Part shown: piece after piece, positions 52,301 through 64,000 of the stretch
How positions within the stretch are numbered: the stretch's first letter is position 1
Layout: each line of letters opens with the position of its first letter
Source: Motacilla alba alba
Lineage: Eukaryota; Chordata; Aves; Passeriformes; Motacillidae
Assembly (NCBI RefSeq): GCF_015832195.1
Contig: NC_052018.1
Span: 39,995,052 to 40,059,051, forward strand
DNA length: 64,000 nucleotides
Reading direction: 5' to 3'
Position numbers and translations under genes: made by a program
Notes under the pieces: generated by a model
Seen by the model: the letters and a program-made list of their open reading frames with translations, nothing else
Told to the model about the DNA's origin: nothing
Databases searched by the model: none

Positions 52301-52479
52301 TCTATTTTATCACTCCATAAAATACTTTAAAACTTTTTTCTTATCTGATACAAAGAATAAATGGTGGCTCTTATTTTATTTGTGGCAATTTTATGCACAT
52401 GGAGAAACAGAATGTAAGTGTGGAGTACATTCTTTATATATGTGTGTGAAAGGAATAGATCAAGAAAGCAGTTACAAAA

Positions 52480-52681
52480 ATATATAATATATATTATATA
52501 TATAATATGTAGAATATATATAATACATATAAGATTACAATTTTAATATATAATATATAATATATAATATATAATATATATTATATAATATATAATATAT
52601 AATATATAATATATAATATATAATGTATTATGTATTATATATTATATATTATATATTATATATTATATATTATTATTATTT
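52480..52681. repeat. Long AT-only palindromic tract
   Basis: About 200 bases consist almost purely of A and T, with irregular ATATAAT units on the left (roughly 52545-52624) and their reverse complement ATTATAT on the right (roughly 52626-52676). The two halves can pair as one long imperfect hairpin or cruciform. Such tracts are prone to expansion, deletion and assembly error. Confidence 0.92.
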
Positions 52682-55598
52682 ATGTCTCAATTTTGCAACA
52701 TCCACAAATAAGGGAAGAAAATTAGATGCTCAGAGCCGGATATGTTAAGGTCCCTTGATAGCAGAACAGAGAATATTCAGGCTGTAAGAGAATGCAGTTT
52801 CCTCCTTTACACTTTTAACTAGTGGAATAGAGAAATATAATCAGGAAATTGGTGTTAGAGAAGATTTGCTTTGTGACAGAAACTAGTGTTAAAAGGGCTC
52901 GTGGTCATTTCTCACACCACTTCAGAATGTGTGGTTTCTCTTCAGAGTCTGAACTTACACATTTAAATCGTATTCAATGTTTGTGACCTTTTGGCACCAC
53001 ACACCAAGAGGCTCATGTGAGGAATCTGTTCCTGTTGAATTGCTGACTGTAGTTTAAGACCATTGTTCAGAGAATTTCGGGATTAGGAATTTCAAACTGA
53101 GACGAATGTAATAAAAATGCCTTTATTCTCATTCTCATCTCTGTCTCACACTCTGTCACTCTCTCTCACAGGGTTTTGTACTGCAGCTCATCACCATTGC
53201 ATCTGAGTGCATTCCAAATAAAATAAATAACAGTAGCAAAGCCTCTAGTGAACATCATGGGGAACATCAACATTGAGAGGCAGGGCTTATAAATCTGCAT
53301 GCAACACTGTATGAACGTGCTTAGATTGCTTCCAGACTCAAGCTGGCTTAAATCCAACTCTTGAGTAAAGTGTACTTGAGTGACTCCAGGTCTATATTCT
53401 CTTTATGGATTTTCATTTGAGTTGATGTCTCTTTCAGGGCAGGGATACAGTGGAAGAAAGGTGAAAGAGAGAGGACTGTTTGTAACAACTTTGTGTTTGT
53501 GATAACTATGCAGAAAATTTTTATTCAGATTGTTAGTCTCACAGTTCTGAATATCCCTGTGATTTCTTGTGTTATTCCTCAATGAGAATAAGCATAACTT
53601 TTATAACTTTTCTTATTTTAAAAATTGCAGTGGAATTAATTTGATTTTTTTAATGTAAAACCACATGCTTCTGGTTTTTTTTATTTTATTTTTACAGTTT
53701 CTTGTATCTTTAGTATTGTATATGCCATTCAACCAAGAGCAAATGTAACTTGATCATAATAGAGTGGCTTTCAAAAATGTAATATTAATTTTGAGAATGG
53801 ATTATAAACAGAAGCCTCGAGTAGAATTTTGTTAGAGATAGTCTGTGGTAAAAAGTATGAATAAAAGTGGCAATTGCAAGAATTATGAATTTTAAGTGAC
53901 AAGTATTCTAATAGGAGAATGTAAAGTAAACAGTTACAAAATTCCTAAAATCTGAGTCACATTAAACCAAGTGCAAGGGAAAAAAAGAGGAATTAAACCC
54001 CTTCCCTCAGTGAAAACACAATTAGATTTTAGGCATCATAGGGCAGATACTGAGGGTGATTTTCTTTATAACCTAGATGCTGCTAACCTAGATTCCTAGA
54101 TCTTATGAAGGGATTTCATTCCAGTCCATTCAGAGATTATCTTCATGAACTGTCTTACAGCTGGCTACTTTGTCAAGAGCTGACAAAGAAATGGTTTGCT
54201 GAAATGTTTGAGTACCATCAAAAAGGCATGGTAACAGTGGTATTCAGTAATAACCATTTTTCTCTAAGTGCTGATAAAACCTCTGGAGTTTGGATAACTT
54301 CTGAAAGGTTAGTGAGTGCAACTAGATTTTTGAGTGAAATCTGCAAGAGTAGGAGTTGTGGTTCTAAAGTCAGAGGTATTGATGCAGTACTGTGCTTTGA
54401 TTTTGGGCTTTCTGCCAGATGTCTGGGAGAATACACTTTGTCCTGGGGGGAGGAATAAGGGTATAGGATCATCTGTGATTAAGTAGTTCTTCCAAAGTTC
54501 TCTTATTTTGGTACATTGTCACTTGCTATATATTCTTTGTATTTCTTGCCTAATTCATATAGTCTGTTTAATACTGAATATGTTATCAACCCTTGTGAAA
54601 TTACTGGCCATTTACCAGCTATTTTTGAATCTGCAGAAAAAGAACCAAAACAAAACAAACAAACAAAAAAGCCAAAATACTCTTGGATATTTGGAAAATG
54701 TTGATTTTGTAACTCATTGGCATGATTCCCTCAAGAGTGATTCTACACAAAGGTTTTCCTGGAGAGGATCAGCATGATACACATACACCAATTGAACAAC
54801 TGAGAGAAAGCTGTTGAGAGGAAAAGAGAGGAGTTTAAACCTCAGAACTCAAAGATTGCATGGATTTTTGCTAAGTTAGGTTTTGTAATTTTCATTCTTA
54901 AAGGATGCATTATTTACTTAAATAAGGAAATATCCATTAGTGTTATACATATACTTGGTGACAATTTCATCAGCTAAATCAGCATGGCATACAGTTTCCC
55001 AGTTGTCCTGGTGTTGAGACAAATATAAAGACAATATCTCTCTCTTAGTTTAAAGTACTAAAGGAATTAATGACTTGTGTTCTCTTCAATAACTAGAGAT
55101 GGAAATATCATGGAAATATTTAGAAACTAGAGAGTAATATATCTGGTTTTATATGTAACTCAGAAAATATGAGAGAGAGATCAGTGAGCTTTTTAAAACA
55201 TTTAAAAGTAATTTGATTGGAATACAGCAAAAATATCAGAATATCTATCTAAATACATATTTTTTTCCTAAATGATTGGAAAGTTGAATAAAATTCATTT
55301 GCTGAACCCAATAAGCTATTCCTATGTGTTATATATAAGCCTTTGTAGAGAATATTTGGTGAGAGCATTTTAGGAGACATCAATGAAAAGAATATTTCTC
55401 CTGTACAGTTTCTTTTGATCATTAAAAATTATTTTGACAACAAAGGTTGATACTACATCTGATGAGGACTATGTATGTTATCCAGTTTGTTTGCAAATAT
55501 TTAGTTATATTACTATTATATTTTGAAAGCTATCTTTTTAGGTATTAATCAAACTCCTATTTAATTCAATTTTATTTTTATTTTACCTGGAATATTAG

Positions 55599-55803
55599 AG
55601 CAAAATGTCCGTAGAGCTAACTAAAAACAGCAAAAAAGGAACATATGGACTTGAATCTCATGAGCTGCAGCTTTTGATATTGCTCAAGAGGCAGTGTGGG
55701 TCTAGACTGACAGCTGAAAGAATGCAAAGGCTGAAGATTTGTATCTTGGCCACCAAACAACTTGCAATGACTTTCTGGCTGGATTTTGCAGAGGAGCAAG
55801 AAG
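55599..55803 (+). other. Exon-like open segment with ATG, unknown product
   Basis: It follows a T-rich stretch ending ATATTAG, opens AGC-AAA-ATG (ATG at 55605) and stays open for 66 codons to a strong donor (AAG|GTATGT, phase 1). The translated segment has a Lys-rich start, then a Leu/Arg-rich probably helical section (SHELQLLILLKRQCG, LTAERMQRLKICILATKQL) and an acidic end (DFAEEQE). I recognise no family. Open frames this long are common by chance in this AT-rich window, so the case rests on the splice signals at both ends. It could be the first coding exon of an unrecognised gene or chance. Confidence 0.22.
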
Positions 55804-58109
55804 GTATGTATGTGGGAAGGAAATAAGAGATGTATAGCACTTTATCAGAGTTCCTGACAGAACTGAGCCTCTAGAATGTCAGCTTAAAGGGAGAACAGAA
55901 AGAATATATTAGTAAACTTACTAAAACTTAAACTTTTTATTCTTTTTCAAGTGTTAGGATCTTTTCTAGAAGCCTAAAGAATGTATCAGAATTTTAAAGT
56001 TTTTGTTTGTTTTCTGCAGGGAGGTTCTGTTTTAAAACCTTCATGTAGGACCTTAAGTTTTAGGATTTGGAACAAAGGAATTTCAATTAATAGATGCTTC
56101 ACAGAGTTCCAGTCTGTATTTGAAATCCATTGGTTTCTAGAAGGAATAGGTTTGTCACAATTTTATTTCTTTAAAATGTTCCTTAAAAAATCAATTTGTT
56201 TAAATTCAGATTCACTAGAAAACATTAAGGCAACAGAAACCTTCATCTCTTTTTCTTCCATGGGGTCACAGATACAAAACTTAATTCAATTTGAGAAACA
56301 AAAGTGAATAAATAGAGAAGTGAACATCCCAGAGGTGCAGAAAATTACTCAGAAATGTGGAGGCCTCTGAGGTATTCCCTAGTTAAAGAAAATGTAGGAG
56401 GAATCAATAAATGAAGATGCCACTTATTAGAATTCTGGGAATACTGCTTATCCCAGCAGAAAGATAGCTCTTGTCAGCTTACTTTAAGGAAGACTTAGGA
56501 AGCAATTAATATTTTGAATCAAAAAAGATAGAAACATATGGAAAGGTTAAATATAGAGGAAAATGGCAGGGATTTTTCTAAGGAAAATAACCAGTGCCCT
56601 GGATCTGTAGATGAGAGCTTGTTGACTTGCCCATGGGAGAGGCAGTAAAGAAAGGGACAGCTAAAGCTTTTCAGCTTTTCGTTGCAAATGTCTTTCATTG
56701 CAATGTCTTTGGTCTTTCATATTCTTCCTGTTTCAGATAATTGACTTCCTGCACGGTCCTTCCACTTTTGACATTGGTTGGAATAGAAGTTTGTTAGATG
56801 TTGGCACAGTAGGAATTGGGCTTCAGTAACCACTGTGTATCACACAGGCTCTTAGCCACCTGCCAGGCAAAGATAAAGTCCACAGTGGTCAGAAATAATC
56901 ACAAAGGTGAAAATTTTAGGTGTCTGTTTTTGTTTCTTACTCAGAAAACTTTAAACATATCTTTGGTTTCTTCAATTATGCTTCTTGGTGGCTCAGCATA
57001 AGTATTCTTAAAAATCTGAAGAATTTGTGCCAGAACTTTGACCTAGAAACCCTAACAACAATTGAAATTTCAGCTCTCAGTCTTGTTACCAGGTGGTGAT
57101 ATTATATTTCAGTGAGTTACAATACAAGAATGAGTAACATTTAAAAGGGCAAAGGCATGGAAGTAAGCAAAGTGCTTTCCACCTTCCTAAAGCTTTGTAG
57201 CATTTTGGTTTATTATCTAGAATAACTAAAATTATATGAAACATCATTCTTGAGAACCTATTAGTGTGTTTTGAGAAACATTGATGCTAATCTCATGTCA
57301 TAGGAACGATGTACAAGAATTCATTTCCTCAAAATCTTACTATATAAATAAGCAAGGCCAACAAGGAGAGGAGAAGAAATGAGACGTGTACTTATAGGGT
57401 GGGAGCAGTAACTTTATTATCTCCACATTCAATATCTACTACTAGTCCCTAAATAGGTCACAGAAGCTTTCATTTTGGGATTCAGAGGTGATAATAGGTG
57501 AGACAATTACAAGGTGCAACTGTTTACCTTGGCTATCTAACTGCTAACCACCTATAATTAAGCAGCCAATTTAGTGCTTTATGACAGCTAGGTTGATGTA
57601 AATACTTTCAGCTGCTGTTAGCAGCCTTTACTCTGCAGAAGTTGAGCTGCTGCTGACTCAGAAGGTTTCATGGTAAGTGGTGAGACAAAAGGAGGTCACA
57701 ATTTACTAGAAAGTTTGAGAAATACTACATTAAACTGCACCTTTTCTCAAATATTCTAGTCTTCTTCTGATTTTACTTCACAAAGCTTGACATTTGTGGT
57801 TTGCTTTTGCAGATCATAGGGTCTGTTCATACATTAACTCTGCTTATAATTAGGTGAGTGTAGATAGCAAGCACAGCAAGAAATTCAGCTTTCTTCTCTG
57901 TGGCTGAAATTCAGTCACAGTAATGTTTTCCTGCATGGTAGCTCGGGTATTCACTGTTAGGTGGTTCAACAGCTTTATTTTTAATTTGGTCCTCAAAGTC
58001 TGGTTTTGTCCTTCCTATTACTTATAAAAGTCTATGCCAGTCATGTGAATACTGAAAATAAGTCTTACATGTCTATTCTTTATAAATAATTTATCCTTCT
58101 CTGTCTATC

Positions 58110-58660
58110 TGTCATGGTTTAGCCCCAGATGGCAGCTAAGTACCACACAGCTGCTCGCTCACTGCCCCACTCCAATGTATGGGGTGGAGAATCAGGGGAG
58201 AAAAAAAAAAAAAGAAACTCGTGGTCAGAACACTTTTATAATCAAAACAAAGTAAAAGGAAACCAAACCAAACAAAAACATAACAACAACAACTAGAACA
58301 ATTGTAATAAAAAGGAGTGAGAACTAAAGCACAATAAAAACAGCACAAGTGCTCACCACTTGCTGACTGATGCCCAGCCCTTCCCCAAGCAGTGATTGGC
58401 CCCTCACGGCCCCCTTCATCCAGTTTACGTACTCAGCAGGATGTTCTAAGCTATGGAAGATCCCTTTGCCAGTTTAGGACAGCTGTCCTGGCCATGTTCC
58501 CAACTAGGATTTTGTGCAGCTCCTCACTGGCAAAGCCTGAGAGACTGTAACAACTAAAATGTCAGTGTGTTACCAGCATTATTCTCTTACTTCATCCAAT
58601 GCACATCCCTATACTAGCTACTAAGAAGAAAATGAGCTCTCTCCCAGCTGAAACCAAAAG
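58110..58660 (-). mobile_element. Solo LTR of an avian endogenous retrovirus
   Basis: The left end TGTCATGGTTTAGCCCCAG and the blocks 'GGCAGCTAAGTACCACACAGC', 'TGCTCACCACTTGCTGACTGATGCCCAGCCC', 'GGACAGCTGTCCTGGCC' and 'CTATACTAGCTACTAAGAAGAAAAT' are landmarks of an LTR group found widely in bird genomes (ERVL-like by recollection). The transcriptional direction is inferred to be leftward, because the position of the usual TATATAA box (in reverse) is seen here as a mutated GTACGTAAA near 58426. No gag, pol or env reading frame flanks it, so it is a solo LTR left by recombination. Exact right edge and target-site duplication were not resolved. Confidence 0.85.
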
Positions 58661-61600
58661 AAAATCCAGCCTCCTATGTTCAATTTCTCTGGGCCAGCTA
58701 CTCAAGGAAAGCTTTGACATGTAGTTAGAAAAGTATTGTTAGGAGGAAATCTTTTAGTGCTTTATTAGTACATCTCCCCCATAGTCGTCTCCCTGGTTCC
58801 CTGCATATAAGTTTTTCTAGAAGATTTTGGCTTGACTCACTGTCTGTGATTTTGTAAGATCTCCTGATGTGGAATACAAGTGAATATTGTCTCTTCTGAT
58901 GTGTTGGTATATAACCTCTAGGGAGCAAAAAGACTGCAGTTTAGTTGAGTCTCTGTAGCAGTTGGCTCTCTTGTTCTCTATAGGGAACTCTAGAATGGAA
59001 AAGGGAGCCAGTCATGCATGCTATAATTTACATCTGATTGATGAAAGGTTTAGATTCACAGGAACAATTTGCACTAGGGCTCCTGTGGGCATAAAACTGA
59101 AATATTTTGCCACTTCTATCCAGCATTAAGATTTCTCTCAATCAGTCTCATATCCTTCCATGTCAAGTTCATCCTTGGAATTAAGGCTTGAAGTTATATG
59201 TTCAGATGAAGCAGTCTTTTTTCCTGTATTCAGCAACCCAGTAAGTTAAGTTGTAGCTGAAAATGCTGCCTAATAAACAGAGAAATACATTTTCTTGGGA
59301 AAAAGCACATCATACAGTATTTGTTATGTTTCCAAACTCAGTTTAAACTTCATTTATATAATAAGCAAATATCTGCACATTAATTTGCTAAGATCTTCAG
59401 AAAAAACACAGTTTCTGAGCAAAATGCCAGCATCTAATAAAGGCTTTTGGAAATCTCAAAATGTACAGGAAATTAGTACTTGTTAATGAAATAGAATCAG
59501 GCCAATGAGGTATTATCAGTAAGTTCTCAAACATACATACTAAATTAAATACTGTCAAACTTACTATTATGTAAAAACCATAGTTTAAATTACCCCAAAT
59601 TTTATATACCCCAAATATAGCTCCTGTTGTCCACTGCAACCACCTCTAGGAAAATTTTGTTCTGGCCTGGCATATGCCACACTGAAGCTACAGGATTAGC
59701 AAATCCTTGAAACAGAATGATTAAGGATTGTTTGTTTGTTCTTTTCTTGAACTTTATTATTTCTGAAATATTAGGACACATTGAGGGGAGAAAATAAATG
59801 AATCTATGCAATGTAAGAATAATCAGATAGTGTTGTTTGCAAAGTCATAAAATATTTTTTTCACTTAAATATGCCTTCAAAATGAAACACCAGAAAATTC
59901 TCATTCTTTAAGTGTATTTCCAAACAAGCCAAACATGTAAATATATAAATTTGCTGTAAAACTTATTAATGGATATTTGTTTACATATTTTTATCTCAAT
60001 TATCTATGCCCATAGGACCCATGCAATCAATTCTTCACTAAGTAGTTTTCACAATATAATTACTCTTATGGGTAGGTCTATGAACAACAGTGTCATTTAC
60101 ACTATCGTTCACTAATTGCACTTCTAAGCCCTTATAATGAATTATACACATTCTTTACAAAGATCAGTTAATGCTAATCATTTCTATCACATATATCACT
60201 GAGAAGACATCCATCTATAACAGCCTTTTCATTTACAGCCTCTTTCCCTTTTAATTTTCTTGCATTGTAAGAAAAGGCAGTAAATGAATGGTGTGTGCTC
60301 ACACATTATAAGCCTTGTAAACTTAGCAATAAAAGTTGAGATTTGAAATTTAGAAGATGTGTTTTTTCTCTTTTTTAATAAATCTAAGATGGAAATTATT
60401 AGGTTTGTGATTATTAAATGTGCAGTTCTGGGACACCACTTCAGGAATTATTGGCCATGGGAATAACAGAAGTAAATCGTAATGGTATGAAACTTGATGT
60501 ATTTATGAATGGACTGTATAGAAAGGGTTTTTTTATCATGTTGGGTTACCAGAATGATCAACCCAGATGCTTTTTAAGCCCATTTTTTGTGCTTTAACAA
60601 GACAGAGCAGTATCTACTACAAAGCAAGGAGCTGAGTGCTTTTGTGTAACCAATCTACAATCTGCATTCCTACATGCAGGCAGTAAAAAGATTCCTTTGC
60701 AGGATCAGAGATGCTAAAATAATGATCTTTTACTTTCATGAAATCCTTGTGATTTGTTTGACAAGGAAGGTGTAATTTCTTAAGATGTGGGAAACTTTAC
60801 CAGGGATTTAGGTAGAAGAAGCCCAGCGTCCTTGAGTGTGAAAGAACAGCTGCCACCTCTTCTCTCCATGTTACCATCACAGAATATTAAGACAACGTTT
60901 CACTATTGCCTTACTGGAATTTCTAAGAAGTTGCGGCAACACCTATTGCAAGGATCTTAAAAATGCAATGTGTACAAAAAATGAATTCATGTTGGTATGT
61001 GTATCTAGTATAAAAAATAAGCACTAACTGTTACCACAATTTTTGTGGTTGGAATCCTTATAAAATTACCATGATACCTAAGCCACTGATGTCGTTCTCA
61101 CATTTGAGTTTCTAAGTGATAATAGTGGAAACTATGTATGAAGATATGAGAAATATGAAACAAGTGGTCTCTTTTGTTAGGTTTTAAATGTGAAGGAAAA
61201 CAAAGAAAAAAGGAAAATTGGTTTTCAACACCAAAATTGCAGCTTACTACAAAAGAAAGTTAATGATTCACCTGAAAGACCTATGGTTTAAAATCACACT
61301 TTGAAAGGGTGTGGGAAATTCTTTGTGAAAAAAGTACAATATAAAAAAATGGAATACAACAGAGTTTTACAGTGTCTGAGTAGTGTACCTTCCTCGACTC
61401 CTCTCAACTCAGTAACTGAAGCATCTTTTTTTCCAGAGGTAGAGAAAAGTGACAACAATATTTAAGAATTCTTTTATTTTGTATGTGCTTTATACCTCTA
61501 GTGGGTGGTTCCTCACAGACATTCCAAAGACAAGTTTTAAATGGTTTTAAATAGTTTCATTAACCAGTTTATTACATCAGTTTTATCTCTAGTTGTTGAC

Positions 61601-63697
61601 ATCTATTAAGTAGATTTTGGCATTTTCATGTATGATTTTTGGAGTCTATTAAGTAAATCAGTAGGGAATCATCCTGCTGGCAAGCCCACATTGTCTCCAG
61701 TGCATGTGGACAAGTATAAGACAATAATTATTACAAAAGTCTGGTAACTGGTGAATTTCCTAGACATAAATAGAAGATAAAGTGATAAAGAGAAGGAAAA
61801 TAAGAAAGCCACCTCTGCACAATAAGGGAGGAAGTGGCTGTGTAAATGGACCATGAACAGCGCCTGGGAGATGAAGTAAAGAAGCTCTATAGCAGATTAA
61901 TTGCTGAAGAGAACCTGGTTGAAAGAGGTACTGCAAATCCCCTCTAAAACCAGGAACAGTCAGATTCTTGCAGCTGAAGTCTGCTTGTCAACAAGAATAC
62001 AGTGCCCTGGAAAAAAATCCCAAAGAAGATCTTTTCCTTGAACTATCTGCCAGCTGCCAAACTATGAAATGTGGATCTTATTATATATTATAAATCAATT
62101 TTATGGGAGCAAGGAAAAAAATCCACCATTATTTTTTATATCAGGAGAAATCTATAAAACATTGAATTCTTAGGATTTATACTACAGTTTTGTCCTTGTA
62201 CTTATGACTTTTTTTTTTTAGGTATTAGGTATAGAGATTTTCCTCAATATTAACATCTTGAAACAAGTATTCTGATAGAGATATCTCAGACAAACTATTC
62301 CAGTGTTTTGTGAGTTTAAACTGGATGGGACTGCATTCCCCTGGAATGGGTGGCAGAACATTCTGTCATATGTACACTGCCTTTGCCTTTGTTTCTCTAC
62401 CCCAGAGTTTGTAGCCACCAAATATGAAGTATTATCAGAATGGGTAAAAAAAGTATATGGAACATGTCTGGGCTCCTTTGGCATCTGAACTCCCAAAGCA
62501 GGTGAGCACATGAGTCCAAAACAAAACTAAGTTTTATTCTAAAGTTAGATCATTGACAAAGTAGCTGAAAGTGGGTGAAGAGATAAAAGACAATGCTTTA
62601 GCTACAGACGTACGTTTCCATAAAATATCTTTTTTTTTTTCCTGCTCTAGAACCCTGCACTATTTGGTGTAGATCCATGGCTGTGAAAGGTCCTCTCCTA
62701 TGCCCATCCCTCATCCGTTTCTGTTATCCACTGATAATCTGTACCAAGCCTCTAAAGGACCCACTGTCAGAGCAGCCAGTATTAGTTTCAGACTACACTT
62801 TCAGGCACACTGTGAGAAAGCAGACAGTTTTGTTCAGTGGAACAGCCCTAAAAACAGCCTTACTAAATAGGTTTAGTCATTAACCAGAGTTTCAGTACTG
62901 TAACTTTCATTTTCTTTGTAGTTCATAGGTGTAGTTAACAGGAAATAATCCAAAGAATGGTCAAAATATGTTGTATCACAAGTATATCTAGTGCAGCACC
63001 TTGTCTGTTACACAGATGGGTAGTGGATACTTAAGGAAGACAATAAGAACATACAGGATTGCTTTCACTCCAGCATTTTCAGCAATCAATGCTTTAGGGC
63101 TTACAAAAGTGAGAGGTTGCAGTTGGACTGCTGTGTTTAATAACTGCTGATGTACCTACTCTCTGTCAGCTAGTCTAGTCATTCTCAGGAGTCATTTATG
63201 CTGCTAGAGATTCAGAAAGAAAATCTGCAGCTCCACAGTATATTATGTGCTGTAAAAAGCAGTACTTCTTTTAAAAAATATCTATTGTTTAATGACTTAT
63301 TTAAAAAAAAAATCTATTGTTTGATGACGTCACTGAGTGTTGGTAATTTTAATTCTATGACACATTATGACTTATTCCAACCTCCTCTTTTCCCCTCTGT
63401 TTATGACTTTGGATTTCTATTATATGGCCACTCAGCCATGCTGTCTGTGTCAGGTCCTATCTGCTAAGCTTTTTCTCTTTTAAAGCACTACCATGCTTCT
63501 GACTGTTGTCGCTTTTTTTTACTTTTCTGCTGCCATTTTATTTTTTCCTTAAAAAAAGGCAGATGAGAGTTATATGCTGTATTGATTAAGTAAAGGTATT
63601 TCTTGAATAGCGCACAGTGATGTCTTCTGTTTTACTGTAAATTTCTTTTATATTTCTCCCTTCTCTATGACCACTGCCAATCTGTTCATGTCACTGC
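58661..63697. other. Noncoding stretch with weak exon-like signals near its end
   Basis: No gene recognised between the LTR and the terminal CR1. Good splice-like sites occur at 62405-62501 and at 62650 onward but do not bound a convincing coding exon. A short duplication lies at 63271-63328. Confidence 0.55.
63271..63328. repeat. Imperfect ~26-bp direct duplication
   Basis: TTAAAAAATATCTATTGTTTAATGAC at 63271-63296 is repeated as TTAAAAAAAAAATCTATTGTTTGATGAC at 63301-63328, with an A-run expansion and a single A-to-G change near the end. Confidence 0.75.
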
Positions 63698-64000
63698 CTG
63701 ACTGGCTTAGTGGATGAAGGTGTTTATCTTCAGTAAGTAAGGCTTTTGGCATGGTCTGAAGTTGTCAAAGTGCAGGTCAGATTAGTTCAGAGGCGCAGAG
63801 AATTGTGATCAGTGGCAGAAAGTCCACCTGGAAGCCGGTCACTAATTATGAACCTTGTGGTGTCCACCTGGGGTTGGTAGCTGGGCCAATACTGCCAAAC
63901 ACTTTTATTAGTGACCTGGGTGGTGGGGAAGAATGTACCTTCAGCAAGTTTGCAGAGGATATGAAACTGAGTGGTGTGTGGAAGACAGGCTGAAGAAATG
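63698..64000 (+). mobile_element. CR1 LINE reverse-transcriptase fragment, cut by the window edge
   Basis: The sequence matches CR1 ORF2 in forward orientation. 'GACTGGCTTAGTGGATGAAGG' and 'AGTAAGGCTTTTGGCATGGTCT' (the FSKAFDTV region) are followed, after an internal deletion, by 'GGCGCAGAGAATTGTGATCAGTGG' and a translated stretch with F-I-S-D-L then S-K-F-A-E-D. The catalytic FADD-type box of the polymerase has become FAED, and the upstream 'GVPQGSVLGP' region is altered (CGVHLGLVAGP). The copy is therefore inactive. It continues past the right edge. Confidence 0.92.

Larger units (their letters stand above)
46122..58109. other. Noncoding stretch with scattered relics
   Basis: This 12 kb holds a G/T tract (46531-46572), a SINE relic (47648-47720), another G/T tract (49264-49332), a 200-bp AT palindromic tract (52480-52681) and one exon-like segment (55599-55803). 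The rest has no feature I can support. The 117-codon frame at 54105-54458 shows no domain and no splice context. Confidence 0.6.

Noticed and set aside
58136..58348. 70-codon minus-strand frame
   Set aside because: It falls within the solo LTR and its poly(T) run.
62303..62488. Frame with F-P-W-N-G, considered as a retroviral reverse-transcriptase remnant
   Set aside because: The LPQG and YxDD-like landmarks are missing and the spacing does not fit.
1..64000. CRISPR arrays, operons, phage or plasmid functions, toxin-antitoxin pairs
   Set aside because: The window is vertebrate noncoding DNA with avian retroposons; none of these structures is present.

Overview
The window looks like a gene-poor, AT-rich stretch of a bird chromosome, almost certainly from a songbird (Passeriformes). 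Four independent signs support this. There are several CR1 LINE 3' fragments with the avian terminal sequence. There is a tRNA-Ile-headed, CR1-tailed SINE of the TguSINE1 type (7665-7808). There is a solo LTR of a common avian endogenous-retrovirus group (58110-58660). There is a CR1 reverse-transcriptase fragment running off the right edge (63698-64000). There is no bacterial-style coding. Nearly all open frames of 60-130 codons look like the chance frames expected in AT-rich DNA, or lie inside repeats.

Layout: 1-10570 is noncoding, with one CR1 fragment, one SINE and simple repeats. At 10571-10748 there is a convincing 5' coding exon, with splice acceptor, ATG, signal peptide and the start of a pro-domain resembling that of subtilisin/kexin proprotein convertases, ending at a GT donor. 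A candidate second exon of the same pro-domain lies at 32645-32723, about 22 kb downstream. It joins in the same phase and continues the family pattern, but its donor is weak and a stop follows in frame two codons later. If both are real, the window holds the first two coding exons of a divergent secreted or membrane serine protease precursor on the + strand, and 10749-32644 is its intron. I could not find catalytic-domain exons before the right edge, so the gene may continue beyond the window, have introns I missed, or be a relic.

The remainder (32724-64000) is repeat-sprinkled noncoding sequence. It holds a 3 x 23 bp tandem array, a 200-bp AT palindromic tract, G/T- and A/C-rich tracts, ancient SINE relics and the ERV LTR. 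A few isolated exon-like segments with good splice signals (29.5, 36.1, 55.6 and 62.4-62.9 kb) are listed with low confidence.

I see no operon, CRISPR array, tRNA or rRNA gene, origin, or multi-gene system. The most interesting item is the unidentified, divergent convertase-like gene start.
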